From: Halorussus vallis
GTDB taxonomy: Archaea; Halobacteriota; Halobacteria; Halobacteriales; Haladaptataceae
Length of the DNA stretch: 64,000 nucleotides
Assembly: GCF_024138165.1 (NCBI RefSeq)
Contig: NZ_CP100000.1
Location: 434,001-498,000 of the forward strand
Direction of reading: 5' to 3'
This document shows positions 15,926 through 24,393 of this stretch, piece by piece. The position numbers were made by a program, and so were the translations under genes. Within the stretch, counting starts at the first letter, position 1; every line of letters begins with the position of its first letter. The notes beneath the pieces are model-generated. The model saw only the letters and a program-made list of their open reading frames with translations. It ran no database searches and had not been told where the DNA came from.

Positions 15926-16258
15926 ATGCCAGATGACAAACAGGGCCGAGATGAGAACGCGGATGACGAAGAGGGACGCCAGCCAGAGCGGGAGCAGGAG
16001 GAAGTACGTGACCGCGCCCATGAAGACCAAGCGAAGCTTGGCGACCCTAGTGGCCAGCTCGGTGACCTCGATGAAGCGCTCGAAGCACAGGAGTATCCAA
16101 CCACGACGAACGAATTGGTCGAGGCCTACGGCGACTACGAGATCGAAACTCAGCGAGGGACGGAATCCCTCGAAGAAGTACTTGCTTCGACTGAGAACCA
16201 AACGTTCGACTCTGCCGATGACGTTCGAAGTCGGATACTGGGACTGATACACCGCTAG
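15926..16258 (+). CDS. Small acidic DUF5789/DUF2795-like protein
   Basis: A 110-residue acidic protein. The N-terminal third is a charged, low-complexity Glu/Asp/Arg/Gln stretch; the C-terminal 60 residues have the compact helical pattern 'YPTTTNELVEAYGDYEIE', 'SLEEVLAS' and 'DDVRSRILGLIHR' seen in haloarchaeal DUF5789/DUF2795-like proteins. Function unknown. The ATG at 15926 is chosen because the upstream frame (from 15833) is not protein-like. The opposite strand also has a long open frame here, considered a shadow. Confidence 0.6.
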   Translation: MPDDKQGRDENADDEEGRQPEREQEEVRDRAHEDQAKLGDPSGQLGDLDEALEAQEYPTTTNELVEAYGDYEIETQRGTESLEEVLASTENQTFDSADDVRSRILGLIHR

Positions 16259-16455
16259 TGAACGCGGCCCAATCACCCCCGTCTCGCTAATCGGGACATC
16301 CCTGAATTTGAGACGTGTATTACTCTGTATACAGCCCGGCGGATACCAAGCTCTCTCGTGTGACTGTGGGGCGTACTGACCCGACGTACCGCGATGGTAT
16401 TCAGCAGGTTCCCACGAAGGAAATGCTTTTCCTACTCAGGTACGGAGAAGGGGCA

Positions 16456-18486
16456 ATGAGTTCTGGGGGCATCACTCTCGACGAAGTACTCGCCGCCTGT
16501 GAGCGAGTGGGGAAGGTCTGCGACCCGGTAACCGCCAGCGAAGTCGGAGAGGAGCTCGGATGTACGCGTCGTGCCGCCCTCAACAAACTCGACGAACTGG
16601 CCGAGCGTGGTGACATCGAAAGTAAGACGGTCGGCGCTCGGAGCCGCGTGTGGTGGCGGCCCCCCGACCGTAGCTCTGCTTACGAGCAAGCCGATACCGA
16701 CGACGCTCCCGCGCCCAGTTCCGTCACAGTCGATGAATCACTCGATGAGATCGACAAACGCCTAGAAGCCGAACTCGACAAGGTGTTCGGTCGGATTTCG
16801 GAAGGATTCTACGCACTCGACAACCAGTGGAAATTTACGTATGTCAGCGAACGCGCGAAGGAGCTAATCGACGCCCAGGATATGGATCTCGTCGAAGAGA
16901 GTTTCTGGGAGGTGTTCGACGACGAGGCCGACACTGCGTTCTCCGAGAATTATCGGACCGCTATGGAGACGCAGGAACCGACCTTCTTCGAGGTCTACGA
17001 CGAGACGCTCGACGCGTGGTACGAGGTCCACGCCTACCCCTCCGAGTCGGGCCTGTCGGTCTACTTAAGGGACGTAACCAACCTCGTCGAGCGCGAGCGC
17101 GAACTCGAGCAGTCCGAGCGCCGGTACCGGGCACTCGTCGAGCACTTTCCGAACGGCGCGGTCGCCCTGGTCGACGAGGACCTCCACTACCGGACTGTCG
17201 GGGGCAACCCCCTCGACGTTGCCGACGTCACTGTCGAGGCCATCGAGAATCGTCCGGTTCGAGAGGCGCTACCACCGAAGTTGGCCGACGAACTCGTCCC
17301 GCGCTACGAAGCCGCCATGGAGGGCGAGTCCAACTCGTTCGAGGCCGAGTACGACGACCGCACCTTCGAGTTCCACATCGTGCCGGTCCGGGACGATGAC
17401 GGCAACGTCTTCGCTGCCTTGGGGATGTCCCAGGACGTCACCAAGCGGAAGGAGAGCGAGCGCGAGCTCGAACGGGCACTCGACCTGCTCGAACGGACTG
17501 AGCGAATCGCGGACGTCGGCGGCTGGGAAATCGACGTGGATACCCAGGACGTGTTCTGGACCGACCACATCTTCGAACTCCTGGAGGTGGACGCTGACGA
17601 GGAACCGCCGCTGGACGAGGCCCTCAACATGTACCACGAAGAGGACCAGCCAATCGTCGAGGCCGCCGTCGAGGACGCACTCGCCTCCGGCGACTCGTTC
17701 GACATCGAGGTGCGGATTCATACGGATCACAGCGGGATACGATGGCTGCGGCTCCAAGGCGTTCCTGAAACCGTCGACGGTGACGTCGTGTCGTTCCGCG
17801 GGGCAGCCCAGGACATCACCGAACAAAAAGAGCGTGAGCGGGAACTCCAGGAGCGCAACGACCGCCTCGACAGTTTCGCCAGTATGCTCGCGCACGAACT
17901 GCGCAATCCCGTCACCATCGGTCAGATCTACAGCCAGCAATTGCCCGACGAGACGGAGTCAGATGCGGTCGAGTACGTCACGGAGGCGTTCGACCGCATC
18001 GAGGATATGATCGATGTCTTGTTGGTGTTGACCCAAGGCCGCGAGGCGATTGGCGAGAGAACCCCAATTCACCTTGCGGACGCCGCACGCGAAGCGTGGG
18101 ATAAAGTCGAAGCGCCGGAGGCGACGCTGAACATCGAATTTGATTACACGACTCAGGCCGACAAGACGTACGTCCAGCACCTGTTCCGGAATCTCTTCGA
18201 GAATGCTGTGGAGCACGGTGGTAGCGACGTCACGATTACGGTCGGCGGTCTCCCGACCGGGTTCTTCGTGGCCGACGATGGCCACGGAATCCCAGCGGGA
18301 GAACGAGACGGCGTATTCGAAGCAGGCTACACGACTGCCGCCGACCAAGGCGGCACTGGATTGGGATTGGCGTACGTAAAGGAGTTAGCCGAAGTGTACG
18401 AGTGGGAGTATACGGTGACCGAAAGCTCAACCGGGGGTGCACGGGTGGAGTTCACGAACGTAGACCAGGCCGCACCCAGTAACTGA
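16456..18486 (+). CDS. PAS-domain sensor histidine kinase with N-terminal winged helix
   Basis: A 676-residue cytoplasmic histidine kinase. Residues about 1-65 look like a winged-helix domain ('SEVGEELGCTRRAALNKLDE', 'GDIESKTVGARSRVWWRP'). Three PAS-type domains follow (about 105-215, 225-330, 345-460). The HisKA segment has the phosphorylated His in 'MLAHELRNPVTIGQ' (about 480), and the HATPase has 'LFENAVEHGG', 'DDGHGIP' and 'GTGLGLAYVKE'. No transmembrane segment, so it senses an internal signal. The start at 16456 is preferred; an in-frame ATG at 16315 would add 47 residues. No receiver gene is adjacent, though a HalOD1 protein lies 0.6 kb downstream. Confidence 0.9.
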   Translation: MSSGGITLDEVLAACERVGKVCDPVTASEVGEELGCTRRAALNKLDELAERGDIESKTVGARSRVWWRPPDRSSAYEQADTDDAPAPSSVTVDESLDEIDKRLEAELDKVFGRISEGFYALDNQWKFTYVSERAKELIDAQDMDLVEESFWEVFDDEADTAFSENYRTAMETQEPTFFEVYDETLDAWYEVHAYPSESGLSVYLRDVTNLVERERELEQSERRYRALVEHFPNGAVALVDEDLHYRTVGGNPLDVADVTVEAIENRPVREALPPKLADELVPRYEAAMEGESNSFEAEYDDRTFEFHIVPVRDDDGNVFAALGMSQDVTKRKESERELERALDLLERTERIADVGGWEIDVDTQDVFWTDHIFELLEVDADEEPPLDEALNMYHEEDQPIVEAAVEDALASGDSFDIEVRIHTDHSGIRWLRLQGVPETVDGDVVSFRGAAQDITEQKERERELQERNDRLDSFASMLAHELRNPVTIGQIYSQQLPDETESDAVEYVTEAFDRIEDMIDVLLVLTQGREAIGERTPIHLADAAREAWDKVEAPEATLNIEFDYTTQADKTYVQHLFRNLFENAVEHGGSDVTITVGGLPTGFFVADDGHGIPAGERDGVFEAGYTTAADQGGTGLGLAYVKELAEVYEWEYTVTESSTGGARVEFTNVDQAAPSN

Positions 18487-18548
18487 GGACTGTCGGAGCA
18501 ATGGGGAATCACGCTAGACCTAAGTATTGATGGTTCCCTGAGCGAGGT

Positions 18549-18704
18549 ATGGGGGATGCCATGCGAGAAGCGAACAAAGCCGACCAAGGCGCTGTTCAAC
18601 ATCTGTACCGAGCACTAGAGAACTGCGATTCTAACGAAAAAGACTACCACGTCCGCCAGGCATTGCAACTACTAGGCGTTGCATCTGGCGATCAGAAGCA
18701 GTAA
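18549..18704 (+). CDS. Small conserved-looking protein, 51 residues
   Basis: ATG at 18549, TAA at 18702-18704. The peptide starts 'MGDAMREANKADQGAVQHLY', continues 'RALENCDSNEKDYHVRQALQ' and is predicted helical throughout. A TATA-like 'taagtatt' lies about 26 bp before the ATG, the expected spacing for a leaderless mRNA. I have an impression of similar short proteins in other haloarchaea but cannot name a family. It follows the histidine kinase by 62 bp. Confidence 0.5.
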   Translation: MGDAMREANKADQGAVQHLYRALENCDSNEKDYHVRQALQLLGVASGDQKQ

Positions 18705-18825
18705 AGTTCGATTCTGTGACCTAGACCGTCTCCGATGCAGTCATTTCGGCTATCGCACCCACCAGAGGTGTGAACCCCGCACATCGTCTGTCGTACCGAG
18801 AGGGAACTTTCGTCTCATCAACTAG

Positions 18826-19044
18826 AAGTGCTCGTCCAGTGAAATCGGCCGGACTGTCGTCCCCCATCACGACGACAGCCACGAGGGATACTACGACGAG
18901 TTGCGCAAGAAGAGCCTCGAAGAACTCGTCAACCAACTCGATAGTTCACGTCCAGCGTTCGCTGATCGCCTTCGATACGGTACCCGAAATCTTCTCGAAA
19001 GCACTATCGCTTACCACGTACCCTCGGACGACGTTGACGAGTAG
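18826..19044 (+). pseudogene. Possible gene remnant (72 codons, no start)
   Basis: An open frame without a usable start codon encodes 'VVPHHDDSHEGYYDELRKKS' and 'LEELVNQLDSSRPAFADRLR', which is protein-like and helical, ending at TAG 19042-19044. An in-frame stop at 18823-18825 cuts it off upstream. It reads like the C-terminal end of a lost gene. Family not recognised; the call is tentative. Confidence 0.3.
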
Positions 19045-19111
19045 GCGGTAGTTTATAAACGTGTTCCATAATGAATGGTAAGCGGCAACCTCGTACTACG
19101 CGAAGGGATGA

Positions 19112-19468
19112 GTGAGAATGTGCGAAGAGTCTCCTACTGACGGAGCGATCGGCACCGAGAACGTCAATCTCGAATATCACATTAGCAAAGGTGAGACGGT
19201 GGTCGATGGGGTTCTCAATGCAGTAGAGAAGGCAAACAGCAATTCGGCTCAGTTGGAGGACGACTCGACAATTACCGACAGTGTGGGTGATTCGCTTCCG
19301 CCTCTTTTCGACGCAGTGGAACCGGTCGCTCTCAACAACCTCATTCTGACCTCATCCGGCCAAAATTTGGAAATCTCGTTCCCGTTTGCGGGATATGAAA
19401 TCGTAGTCACCTGCCCCAATACCATACGAGTGCACGAGCATCCGTCAGCCGCAAGCGCGACAGAATGA
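19112..19468 (+). CDS. HalOD1 output-domain protein
   Basis: A 118-residue protein consisting of a HalOD1 domain, a haloarchaeal module usually found at the output end of signalling proteins. Diagnostic parts are 'LPPLFDAVEPVALNNLI' and 'LEISFPFAGYEIVVT'. A stand-alone HalOD1 near a soluble histidine kinase (16456) could act as its downstream partner, but the two are separated by two uncertain small genes and no phosphoacceptor domain is seen. A GTG at 19112 or ATG at 19118 could start it; 'tttataaac' at 19052-19060 is a likely TATA box. The repeat at 19471 follows immediately. Confidence 0.7.
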   Translation: MRMCEESPTDGAIGTENVNLEYHISKGETVVDGVLNAVEKANSNSAQLEDDSTITDSVGDSLPPLFDAVEPVALNNLILTSSGQNLEISFPFAGYEIVVTCPNTIRVHEHPSAASATE

Positions 19469-19470
19469 GA

Positions 19471-19502
19471 GGGGAGCGTCGTGGCGGTGTGGAGTGTCCG
19501 GG
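19471..19502 (+). repeat. Dispersed repeat, third copy
   Basis: The 32-bp segment 'ggggagcgtcgtggcggtgt' and following 'ggagtgtcc' matches 14003-14034 with about three differences, and 12373-12404 more distantly. It begins 3 nt after the HalOD1 stop. In the other two places the repeat belongs to a decayed membrane-protein gene; here only this piece remains. Confidence 0.5.
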
Positions 19503-19678
19503 GGTTAGAGGAGAATACGGTATAGAAGAACATCACCGGCCCGTGCAAGAGGCAGATACCGTAATCGTACTCGTTTTGTAGAATATAGATAAGCGCATCA
19601 GCACTGCTTCCATCTTCGAGTGTTGCTTGTGTGACTACCCGTTCGTAGTCTTCACCTTCAAATTCCGCTTATTTGGGA

Positions 19679-20482
19679 TTATTTGCTAAAATCGGCCAGT
19701 TCCTGGTTGAGTTTCTCCTTTTCCTCGTAGAAGAGTGCATGTCCACTCTCCTCGAAGCGAACGAGTTCCGTGTCTTCGATTCCGTCGTGGAGCTTCTCTG
19801 CCGTCAGCTCGAACGGACAGGCCTGATCGTGGACACCGTGACAGATGAGCGTCGGCACAGAGATGTCCGCGAGGTCGGAACGGAGATCCATCTCGCCGAC
19901 CGCTTCGATCGAATCGGCCATGGCTTGCGGCGACGATTCCATGCTCATGTTCTGGAACCAATCTTTCAGCTCTGGACTCGGTGCGGAGTGAAACATCGAA
20001 TCGGCGAAGTCACTACTTACCTTCGCCCGGTCCTCGTAGCATCCCCTGGCAAGGTCCATGAACGCGGCTTCATCGGCGCCTTCCGGAAAGTCGGGTTTCT
20101 TGGCCAAAACGGGGCTCGCGGCACCGAGAAGCGCCAATTTTGCCACGTGTTCTTCGTTGTGGCGGCTCATATAGTGGGTGACGACTCCCCCACCCATCGA
20201 AAAGCCCGCGAGCGTAACGTTCTCGACATCGAGTTCGTCGAGAACCGCTTTGAGGTCGTCAGCGAACATATCGAAGTCGTATTCACTCCACGGTTTACTC
20301 GACTGCCCGTAGCCACGGAGGTCGACACCGATACACCTGATATCGTCTCTCGGGAGTTGGATGTACTGATATTCGAACATCCGATGGCTTAGTGGCCATC
20401 CGTGAATAAACACGATCGGTGTCCCCGATCCCCAGTCCTGAACGAACAGCTCGACCCCCTGTTCGACTTCTATTCGGGTCAT
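19679..20482 (-). CDS. Alpha/beta hydrolase (non-heme haloperoxidase/esterase type)
   Basis: A 267-residue hydrolase. 'IVFIHGWPLSHRMFEYQ' is the oxyanion-hole region, 'LAGFSMGGGVVTHYMS' carries the nucleophile Ser in GxSxG form, 'CHGVHDQACPFE' carries the acid Asp and 'EESGHALFYEE' the catalytic His. The overall match is to non-heme chloroperoxidase-like alpha/beta hydrolases, most of which act as esterases. ATG 20482 is chosen over a TTG at 20497 because 'tttataac' lies about 30 bp upstream (centre near 20512), predicting a leaderless start. It closes the accessory region. Confidence 0.88.
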   Translation of the reverse strand: MTRIEVEQGVELFVQDWGSGTPIVFIHGWPLSHRMFEYQYIQLPRDDIRCIGVDLRGYGQSSKPWSEYDFDMFADDLKAVLDELDVENVTLAGFSMGGGVVTHYMSRHNEEHVAKLALLGAASPVLAKKPDFPEGADEAAFMDLARGCYEDRAKVSSDFADSMFHSAPSPELKDWFQNMSMESSPQAMADSIEAVGEMDLRSDLADISVPTLICHGVHDQACPFELTAEKLHDGIEDTELVRFEESGHALFYEEKEKLNQELADFSK

Positions 20483-20918
20483 GTTGACCACGCTCAAAAT
20501 TGAGACTGTTATAAATAGTTATTTGCTGCGGTGATTCGGAGTACCGGTTATTACTCGTCAAGTGCGGTTGAACACCCCTGAGTAGCGTGAACGGCCAGGG
20601 TCCTGTCTGTTCGTCTACCGGTCAGGTGAAGTGTGACTGATGCCCGACCAAGTCGACGTAATTCGGATTGCATGCTACGTAAGCGGTGCGTCCTACCTCG
20701 CCAATCGCCGTCTCGGTCGTGGATGGCCGGAGCGGTATCGCACCATGTACGACGATTCACGGGTTTTCAAGACACCCGACCCGACGAGGGGAATCAGTCG
20801 AAACAACCCTCATCGTCTCGTCTCCGCCCGACGACACCCACTCTGCCAACACTCGCTAACTTAACCTGCATTACCTCCTCGCCACAACAATCACCCTGTT
20901 CCGGACCCACCTTCCCAC
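20483..20918. other. Intergenic, about 430 bp, no gene supported
   Basis: Contains the hydrolase promoter at the left and, at about 20850-20870, A/T-rich 'gctaacttaacctg' that may serve the gene at 20919. The short frames inside (for instance an ATG at 20640, 74 codons) have Arg/Pro-rich, non-haloarchaeal composition and no TATA box at the right distance, so none is reported as a gene. Confidence 0.4.
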
Positions 20919-21575
20919 ATGACCAAAGAAGCCGCCCTCTCGTGGTTGCTGGAGCACGGTAGCGTCCCGACCGCGGTCCTGAAACCCGTCGCGACGAAAC
21001 TCGGCATCTCGACCAACTACCTTGGCGCGGCGCTGTTCGCGGGCCAGGTCGTCTACGAGAACCAGGAAACCATCGTCACCTACGCCAACAAAGGCGGCAT
21101 CACGGTGGGGCAGTTCCTCTACGAGCGCTCGCGAGAGCGCTACGGCGAGGACCACCCGTTGACCCGCCACCTGAAGGGGGACGTCGACGCGATTACCGAA
21201 GCGTTCGAGGGGACCGAGGAGGAAGCCCGCACCTTCGCGGCGTTCTACCGGCGATACCGCGCGGTGGACCGCCGGCACCGACTCACCGACGAGGTGGACC
21301 TCGACGCGTTCGAGTCGCTCGCGGAAAACGTGTCCGACGTCCGGGGGACGATGCCTGGTCTTTGGGAAACGACATCGGGGCTTCGGGAGACAACGTCGGG
21401 CCTCAGAGGGGCGACGTCGGACCTTCGGGAGACGGTCCCGGACCTCCGAGAGACGACGTCGGACCTTCGAGGAACGATGCCCGACGTCCGTGAGACGGTA
21501 CCCGGCATCCGGAGAGACGCCCGAGACACAGATTCCGAGGAGTCGGTCGATATCCCCGTCACCGAACCCGAGTGA
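20919..21575 (+). CDS. Hypothetical protein with eight tandem heptapeptides
   Basis: A 218-residue protein. Residues 1-140 are a globular helical domain ('EAALSWLLEHGSVPTAVLKP', 'GQFLYERSRERYGEDHP'). Residues 143-198 are eight consecutive seven-residue units of the form x-T-x-[S/P]-[G/D]-[L/V/I]-[R/W] (for example 'ETTSGLR', 'ETVPDLR', 'GTMPDVR'), encoded by eight 21-bp repeats at 21345-21512. The tail is acidic. Function unknown; the first domain may be a small haloarchaeal family. The repeat number is likely to vary between strains. Confidence 0.7.
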   Translation: MTKEAALSWLLEHGSVPTAVLKPVATKLGISTNYLGAALFAGQVVYENQETIVTYANKGGITVGQFLYERSRERYGEDHPLTRHLKGDVDAITEAFEGTEEEARTFAAFYRRYRAVDRRHRLTDEVDLDAFESLAENVSDVRGTMPGLWETTSGLRETTSGLRGATSDLRETVPDLRETTSDLRGTMPDVRETVPGIRRDARDTDSEESVDIPVTEPE

Positions 21576-21693
21576 GGCCGGACCGACGACGGCGACGCGT
21601 CGAGTTCGAAGCCGGGACGGTGGTGGGAATCGCGCGCTTTCACTTCCGCCGCGGAGGGACACTACTTTACCCCCGCTTCGAAACGACTCCCGC

Positions 21694-22059
21694 ATGGCGA
21701 GTCGAACTGCGACGACGGACGGCGACGAAGTCTTCGACCGGTTCTGCGACGCGCTCACCCGCGAGAAGGGCGGTAGCCACGTCTACCTCAAGGCCGCCCA
21801 CGTCCTCGGGCGGAGCGTCGGCGACTGCTCGCTCGTCGGCCTCGTCGAGGGCGGCGACCGAGTCGCGTACCACTGGACGACCGACGAGGCGTTCGTCTCG
21901 GTCGTTCCGTTCGACGAAACCGGCGTCCACGCCAGCCGGGGAACGACGTTCGAACTTGAAGCCGACGTCGCGTCCGGAGCGAGCGTCGGGTCGGCGCTGG
22001 CCGACGTCGAGTTCGCGTGGCTCCACCCGGCCTACCGGGAACTGCTCGCTTCGGCGTAG
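21694..22059 (+). CDS. Hypothetical haloarchaeal protein, 121 residues
   Basis: Compact acidic protein beginning 'MASRTATTDGDEVFDRFCDA' with a conserved-looking core 'GGSHVYLKAAHVLGRSVGD' and 'VEFAWLHPAYRELLAS' at the end. No catalytic motif or membrane segment. The ATG at 21694 has a TATA-like 'actttac' about 27 bp upstream; the longer frame from 21490 overlaps the previous gene and is not chosen. I believe similar single-domain proteins are found only in haloarchaea; the function is unknown. Confidence 0.65.
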   Translation: MASRTATTDGDEVFDRFCDALTREKGGSHVYLKAAHVLGRSVGDCSLVGLVEGGDRVAYHWTTDEAFVSVVPFDETGVHASRGTTFELEADVASGASVGSALADVEFAWLHPAYRELLASA

Positions 22060-22160
22060 CGCCCCCCCGACTACCGGGTGACGGGGACCGGCCGGTGTAC
22101 TCGACAGGACCCAACTGTCACGGGGGAACATCCATAACCGTCCCGACCGTCAGTAGTGGT

Positions 22161-22535
22161 ATGAGTTCTACCGACAGGCCGACCGCCCGAGACGTGATGT
22201 CGAGTCCGCTGGAAACCATCTCGAAAGACGCCACGGTGATGGACGCCGCGAAGCGGATGCGCGAGAAGGACATCAGCGCGCTGGTCGTCACGACCACGCC
22301 GCGGGCGATAATCAGCAGTACCGACGTGATCGAGGCCGTCGCCGACGGTCGCGACACGTCTGAGCTACAGGTGGCCGACGTGATGACCTCGAACGTCGAG
22401 ACGGTCACGCCCGACCTCTACATGGAGGAGATCGCCGCGATGATGACGACCTACGGCATCAAGCACCTCCCGGTCGTCGACGACGAGTACCTCGGCATGG
22501 TCTCCTCGACCGACGTCACTGCCCACCTGTCGTAG
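22161..22535 (+). CDS. Two-CBS-domain protein
   Basis: A 124-residue protein made of a tandem CBS (Bateman) module. First CBS: 'TARDVMSSPLETISKDATVM' to 'GRAIISSTDVIEAVADG'-like strand/helix; second: 'VADVMTSNVETVTPDLYMEE' to 'HLPVVDDEYLGMVSSTDVT'. Bateman modules bind adenosyl ligands such as AMP, ATP or SAM and regulate partner proteins. With no fused effector domain, this one probably works as a separate sensor or by association with another protein. The gene is monocistronic, with its ATG at 22161. Confidence 0.9.
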   Translation: MSSTDRPTARDVMSSPLETISKDATVMDAAKRMREKDISALVVTTTPRAIISSTDVIEAVADGRDTSELQVADVMTSNVETVTPDLYMEEIAAMMTTYGIKHLPVVDDEYLGMVSSTDVTAHLS

Positions 22536-22585
22536 GTGGCCGCCGAACCGTCCGTCGAGGGCGACGCCGCCGTCGCCACGCGCGG

Positions 22586-23278
22586 TCAACTCGCGCCGAA
22601 TTCGTCGAAGCCGACCTGTTCGCCGATGTCAATCTCTTCGATGATATCGGGCGAGTCGTTCGCCGGGTCGTTCACCCGCTTCGAGACGGGGTACGCCCGG
22701 AGGTCGTCGTCCGGGTAGGGGTCCAGCACCGACTGCAAGCGAGTTTCGTCGGTGGCGGTCAGCCACGTCCGCTCGTCGGCCCGGTCGAGTATCACCGGCA
22801 TCCGGTCGTGGACGTCCGCGACGGTTTCGTTCGCCTCGGTCGTGACGATGGTCGCGGTTTCTCGGACTCCGTCGGGTCCCTCCCACGTCTCCCACAGTCC
22901 GGCGAACGCGAACGGCTGGTCGTCGCGACGCGTGATTCGGTAGGGCTGTTTGGACCCTCGCCGACCCTTCCACTCGTAGAACCCGTCGGCGAGGACGAGA
23001 CACCGGCGTTGCTCGAACGCCTCGCGGAACATCGGCTTCTCGACGACGGTTTCGGCCCGCGCGTTGATCGGCCGCGGCGAATCGTCGGGGTCGTCGACCC
23101 AGGACGGAATCAGCCCCCATTCGAACTGGTCGATTTCGTCGACGACGTCGTTCCGGACGGTCGCGAGGTCGTCGCCCGGCGCGACGTTGTACCGCGGGGT
23201 AATCGATTCGACCGCAGTCGCGTCGAAACGCTCTTCGAGGACCGACTGCGGGACGAAGAGCGAGGTTCGTCCGCACAT
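22586..23278 (-). CDS. SRAP peptidase (HMCES/YedK family)
   Basis: A 230-residue SOS-response-associated peptidase. The hallmark 'MCGRTSLF' places the catalytic Cys at position 2, which forms a thiazolidine with abasic sites in single-stranded DNA after Met removal. Also visible are 'NARAETVVEKPMFREAF' (active-site Asn/Glu), 'CLVLADGFYEWKG' and 'HDRMPVIL' (active-site His). It shields abasic sites at replication forks. The start is fixed by the need for Cys2, so the longer frame to 23305 is rejected. It faces the CBS gene convergently. Confidence 0.93.
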   Translation of the reverse strand: MCGRTSLFVPQSVLEERFDATAVESITPRYNVAPGDDLATVRNDVVDEIDQFEWGLIPSWVDDPDDSPRPINARAETVVEKPMFREAFEQRRCLVLADGFYEWKGRRGSKQPYRITRRDDQPFAFAGLWETWEGPDGVRETATIVTTEANETVADVHDRMPVILDRADERTWLTATDETRLQSVLDPYPDDDLRAYPVSKRVNDPANDSPDIIEEIDIGEQVGFDEFGAS

Positions 23279-23447
23279 ACCACCGACTACGCGCGCCGGG
23301 AGCATAACGCCCCGGTTCGGCGACGGAGCGAGTCGCCAGTCCCCCGGAGTCTCACCCCCACGTTATCCGACGAGGCACCCCGGCGAGGAACCCCAGCGAG
23401 ATTCCGTAACAGTTGAGTCGCCTCGGTGAACAGCGTCGCCAACTCCG

Positions 23448-23912
23448 ATGCAATCCGTCGTCCAGTGGCTCGCGCCGGGTGCGGTCCTCCTCGCCACGCT
23501 GGTGCTGGGAGTCTGCGCCCACGAACTCCTGCACCTCGTCCCGCTCCGCCTCGCGAACGCCTCCTACACCGTGACCCTCCTCCCGGCGAACGACGTCGCC
23601 GACTCGTCGACCGCCTGGACCTCGCTCCAGAACGCTTTCGCCGGCGGACTCGTCCGAGTCGAGGTGACCCACGTGCCGCCGAGCGCGCCAGACTGGGCCG
23701 TTCGAATCGCCGCCATCCTCCCCGTCGCGCTGGCGCTCCCGCTCCTGCTGGTCGCGGCCGGCGTCCTCCCGAACCCCCTCGCGGCCGGCGACAGGGTCGC
23801 GACCGCGGCGCTCCTCGGCGCGACGGCCTGCGGCCTCCCCAGTCCCGCCGACTGGTCGGTCGTCTGGTACGGCGCCGACCGCCGTCTCGACGCCTCGACG
23901 CCCGAGGAGTGA
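23448..23912 (+). CDS. Membrane protein with HExxH motif (DUF3267-like)
   Basis: A 154-residue protein. A hydrophobic helix (residues about 8-24) contains or abuts 'GVCAHELLHLVPLRL', an HExxH zinc-protease-like motif at the membrane boundary. Two more hydrophobic segments follow ('IAAILPVALALPLLLVAAG' and 'AALLGATACGLPSPADW'), the last with a possible third zinc ligand Asp. This arrangement recalls short M50/DUF3267-type membrane metalloproteases. Proteolytic activity is only inferred. The next gene, also a membrane protein with His/Asp motifs, follows after 67 bp on the same strand. Confidence 0.6.
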   Translation: MQSVVQWLAPGAVLLATLVLGVCAHELLHLVPLRLANASYTVTLLPANDVADSSTAWTSLQNAFAGGLVRVEVTHVPPSAPDWAVRIAAILPVALALPLLLVAAGVLPNPLAAGDRVATAALLGATACGLPSPADWSVVWYGADRRLDASTPEE

Positions 23913-23979
23913 CGGTGTCGCCGACCGCGCCGTCCGAACCCCATCGAACTAACACCCTCCGTTTCGAACCGTCCCGCAG

Positions 23980-24393
23980 ATGAAGTCCCACGAACACGCC
24001 GCGCTCGGGGCCGTCGCCTCCGGCGCGCTCGTTCTTGCGCTTCCCGACATCTCCCTCCCCGTCGAAGCTGGCGTCCTCTTCGCGTACGGCGTCATGCTGA
24101 GCGTCTTCGTCGACCTCGACCACTTCGTCGCGGCCAGGCTCCACGCCGGGGACTGGTCGCACCTCCGGCGGTGCGTGACCGACCCCGTGTTCGCGTTCAC
24201 GCGCCAGGAGGAGGTGTTCGAGGGCGTGGACACGAACCGGCTCGAAACCCACCGCCTGCTCAGCCACGCGCTCGTCGGCGGTCTGCTCGTCGCCGCGGCG
24301 GCGTTCCTGGCGCCGGTCTACGCACTGTTCACCGCGGTCGTCCTCTACGTGCACGTCGTCGCCGACCTCCTGCGCGACGGCAGTATCGCCTGA
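23980..24393 (+). CDS. Small membrane protein with conserved His/Asp motifs
   Basis: A 137-residue protein with about four hydrophobic segments. It starts 'MKSHEHAALGAVASGALVLA' and contains 'VFVDLDHFVAARLHAGDW', 'THRLLSHALVGGLLVAAAA' and 'YVHVVADLLRDGS'. The His/Asp pairs in and between helices resemble the YdjM/YfhO-like membrane-bound metal-dependent hydrolase group, but the protein is short and activity is not shown. It probably forms a two-gene unit with the HExxH gene upstream. Confidence 0.6.
   Translation: MKSHEHAALGAVASGALVLALPDISLPVEAGVLFAYGVMLSVFVDLDHFVAARLHAGDWSHLRRCVTDPVFAFTRQEEVFEGVDTNRLETHRLLSHALVGGLLVAAAAFLAPVYALFTAVVLYVHVVADLLRDGSIA

Noticed and set aside
15914-16276. Minus-strand 120-codon frame with hydrophobic stretches
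   Set aside because: Opposite strand of the acidic small protein at 15926; acidic Glu/Asp codons read as Leu/Val/Phe on the complement. No promoter or family.
20640-20864. 74-codon ATG frame in the gap before the heptad-repeat gene
   Set aside because: Arg/Pro-rich, no TATA box at the proper distance, no recognised similarity.
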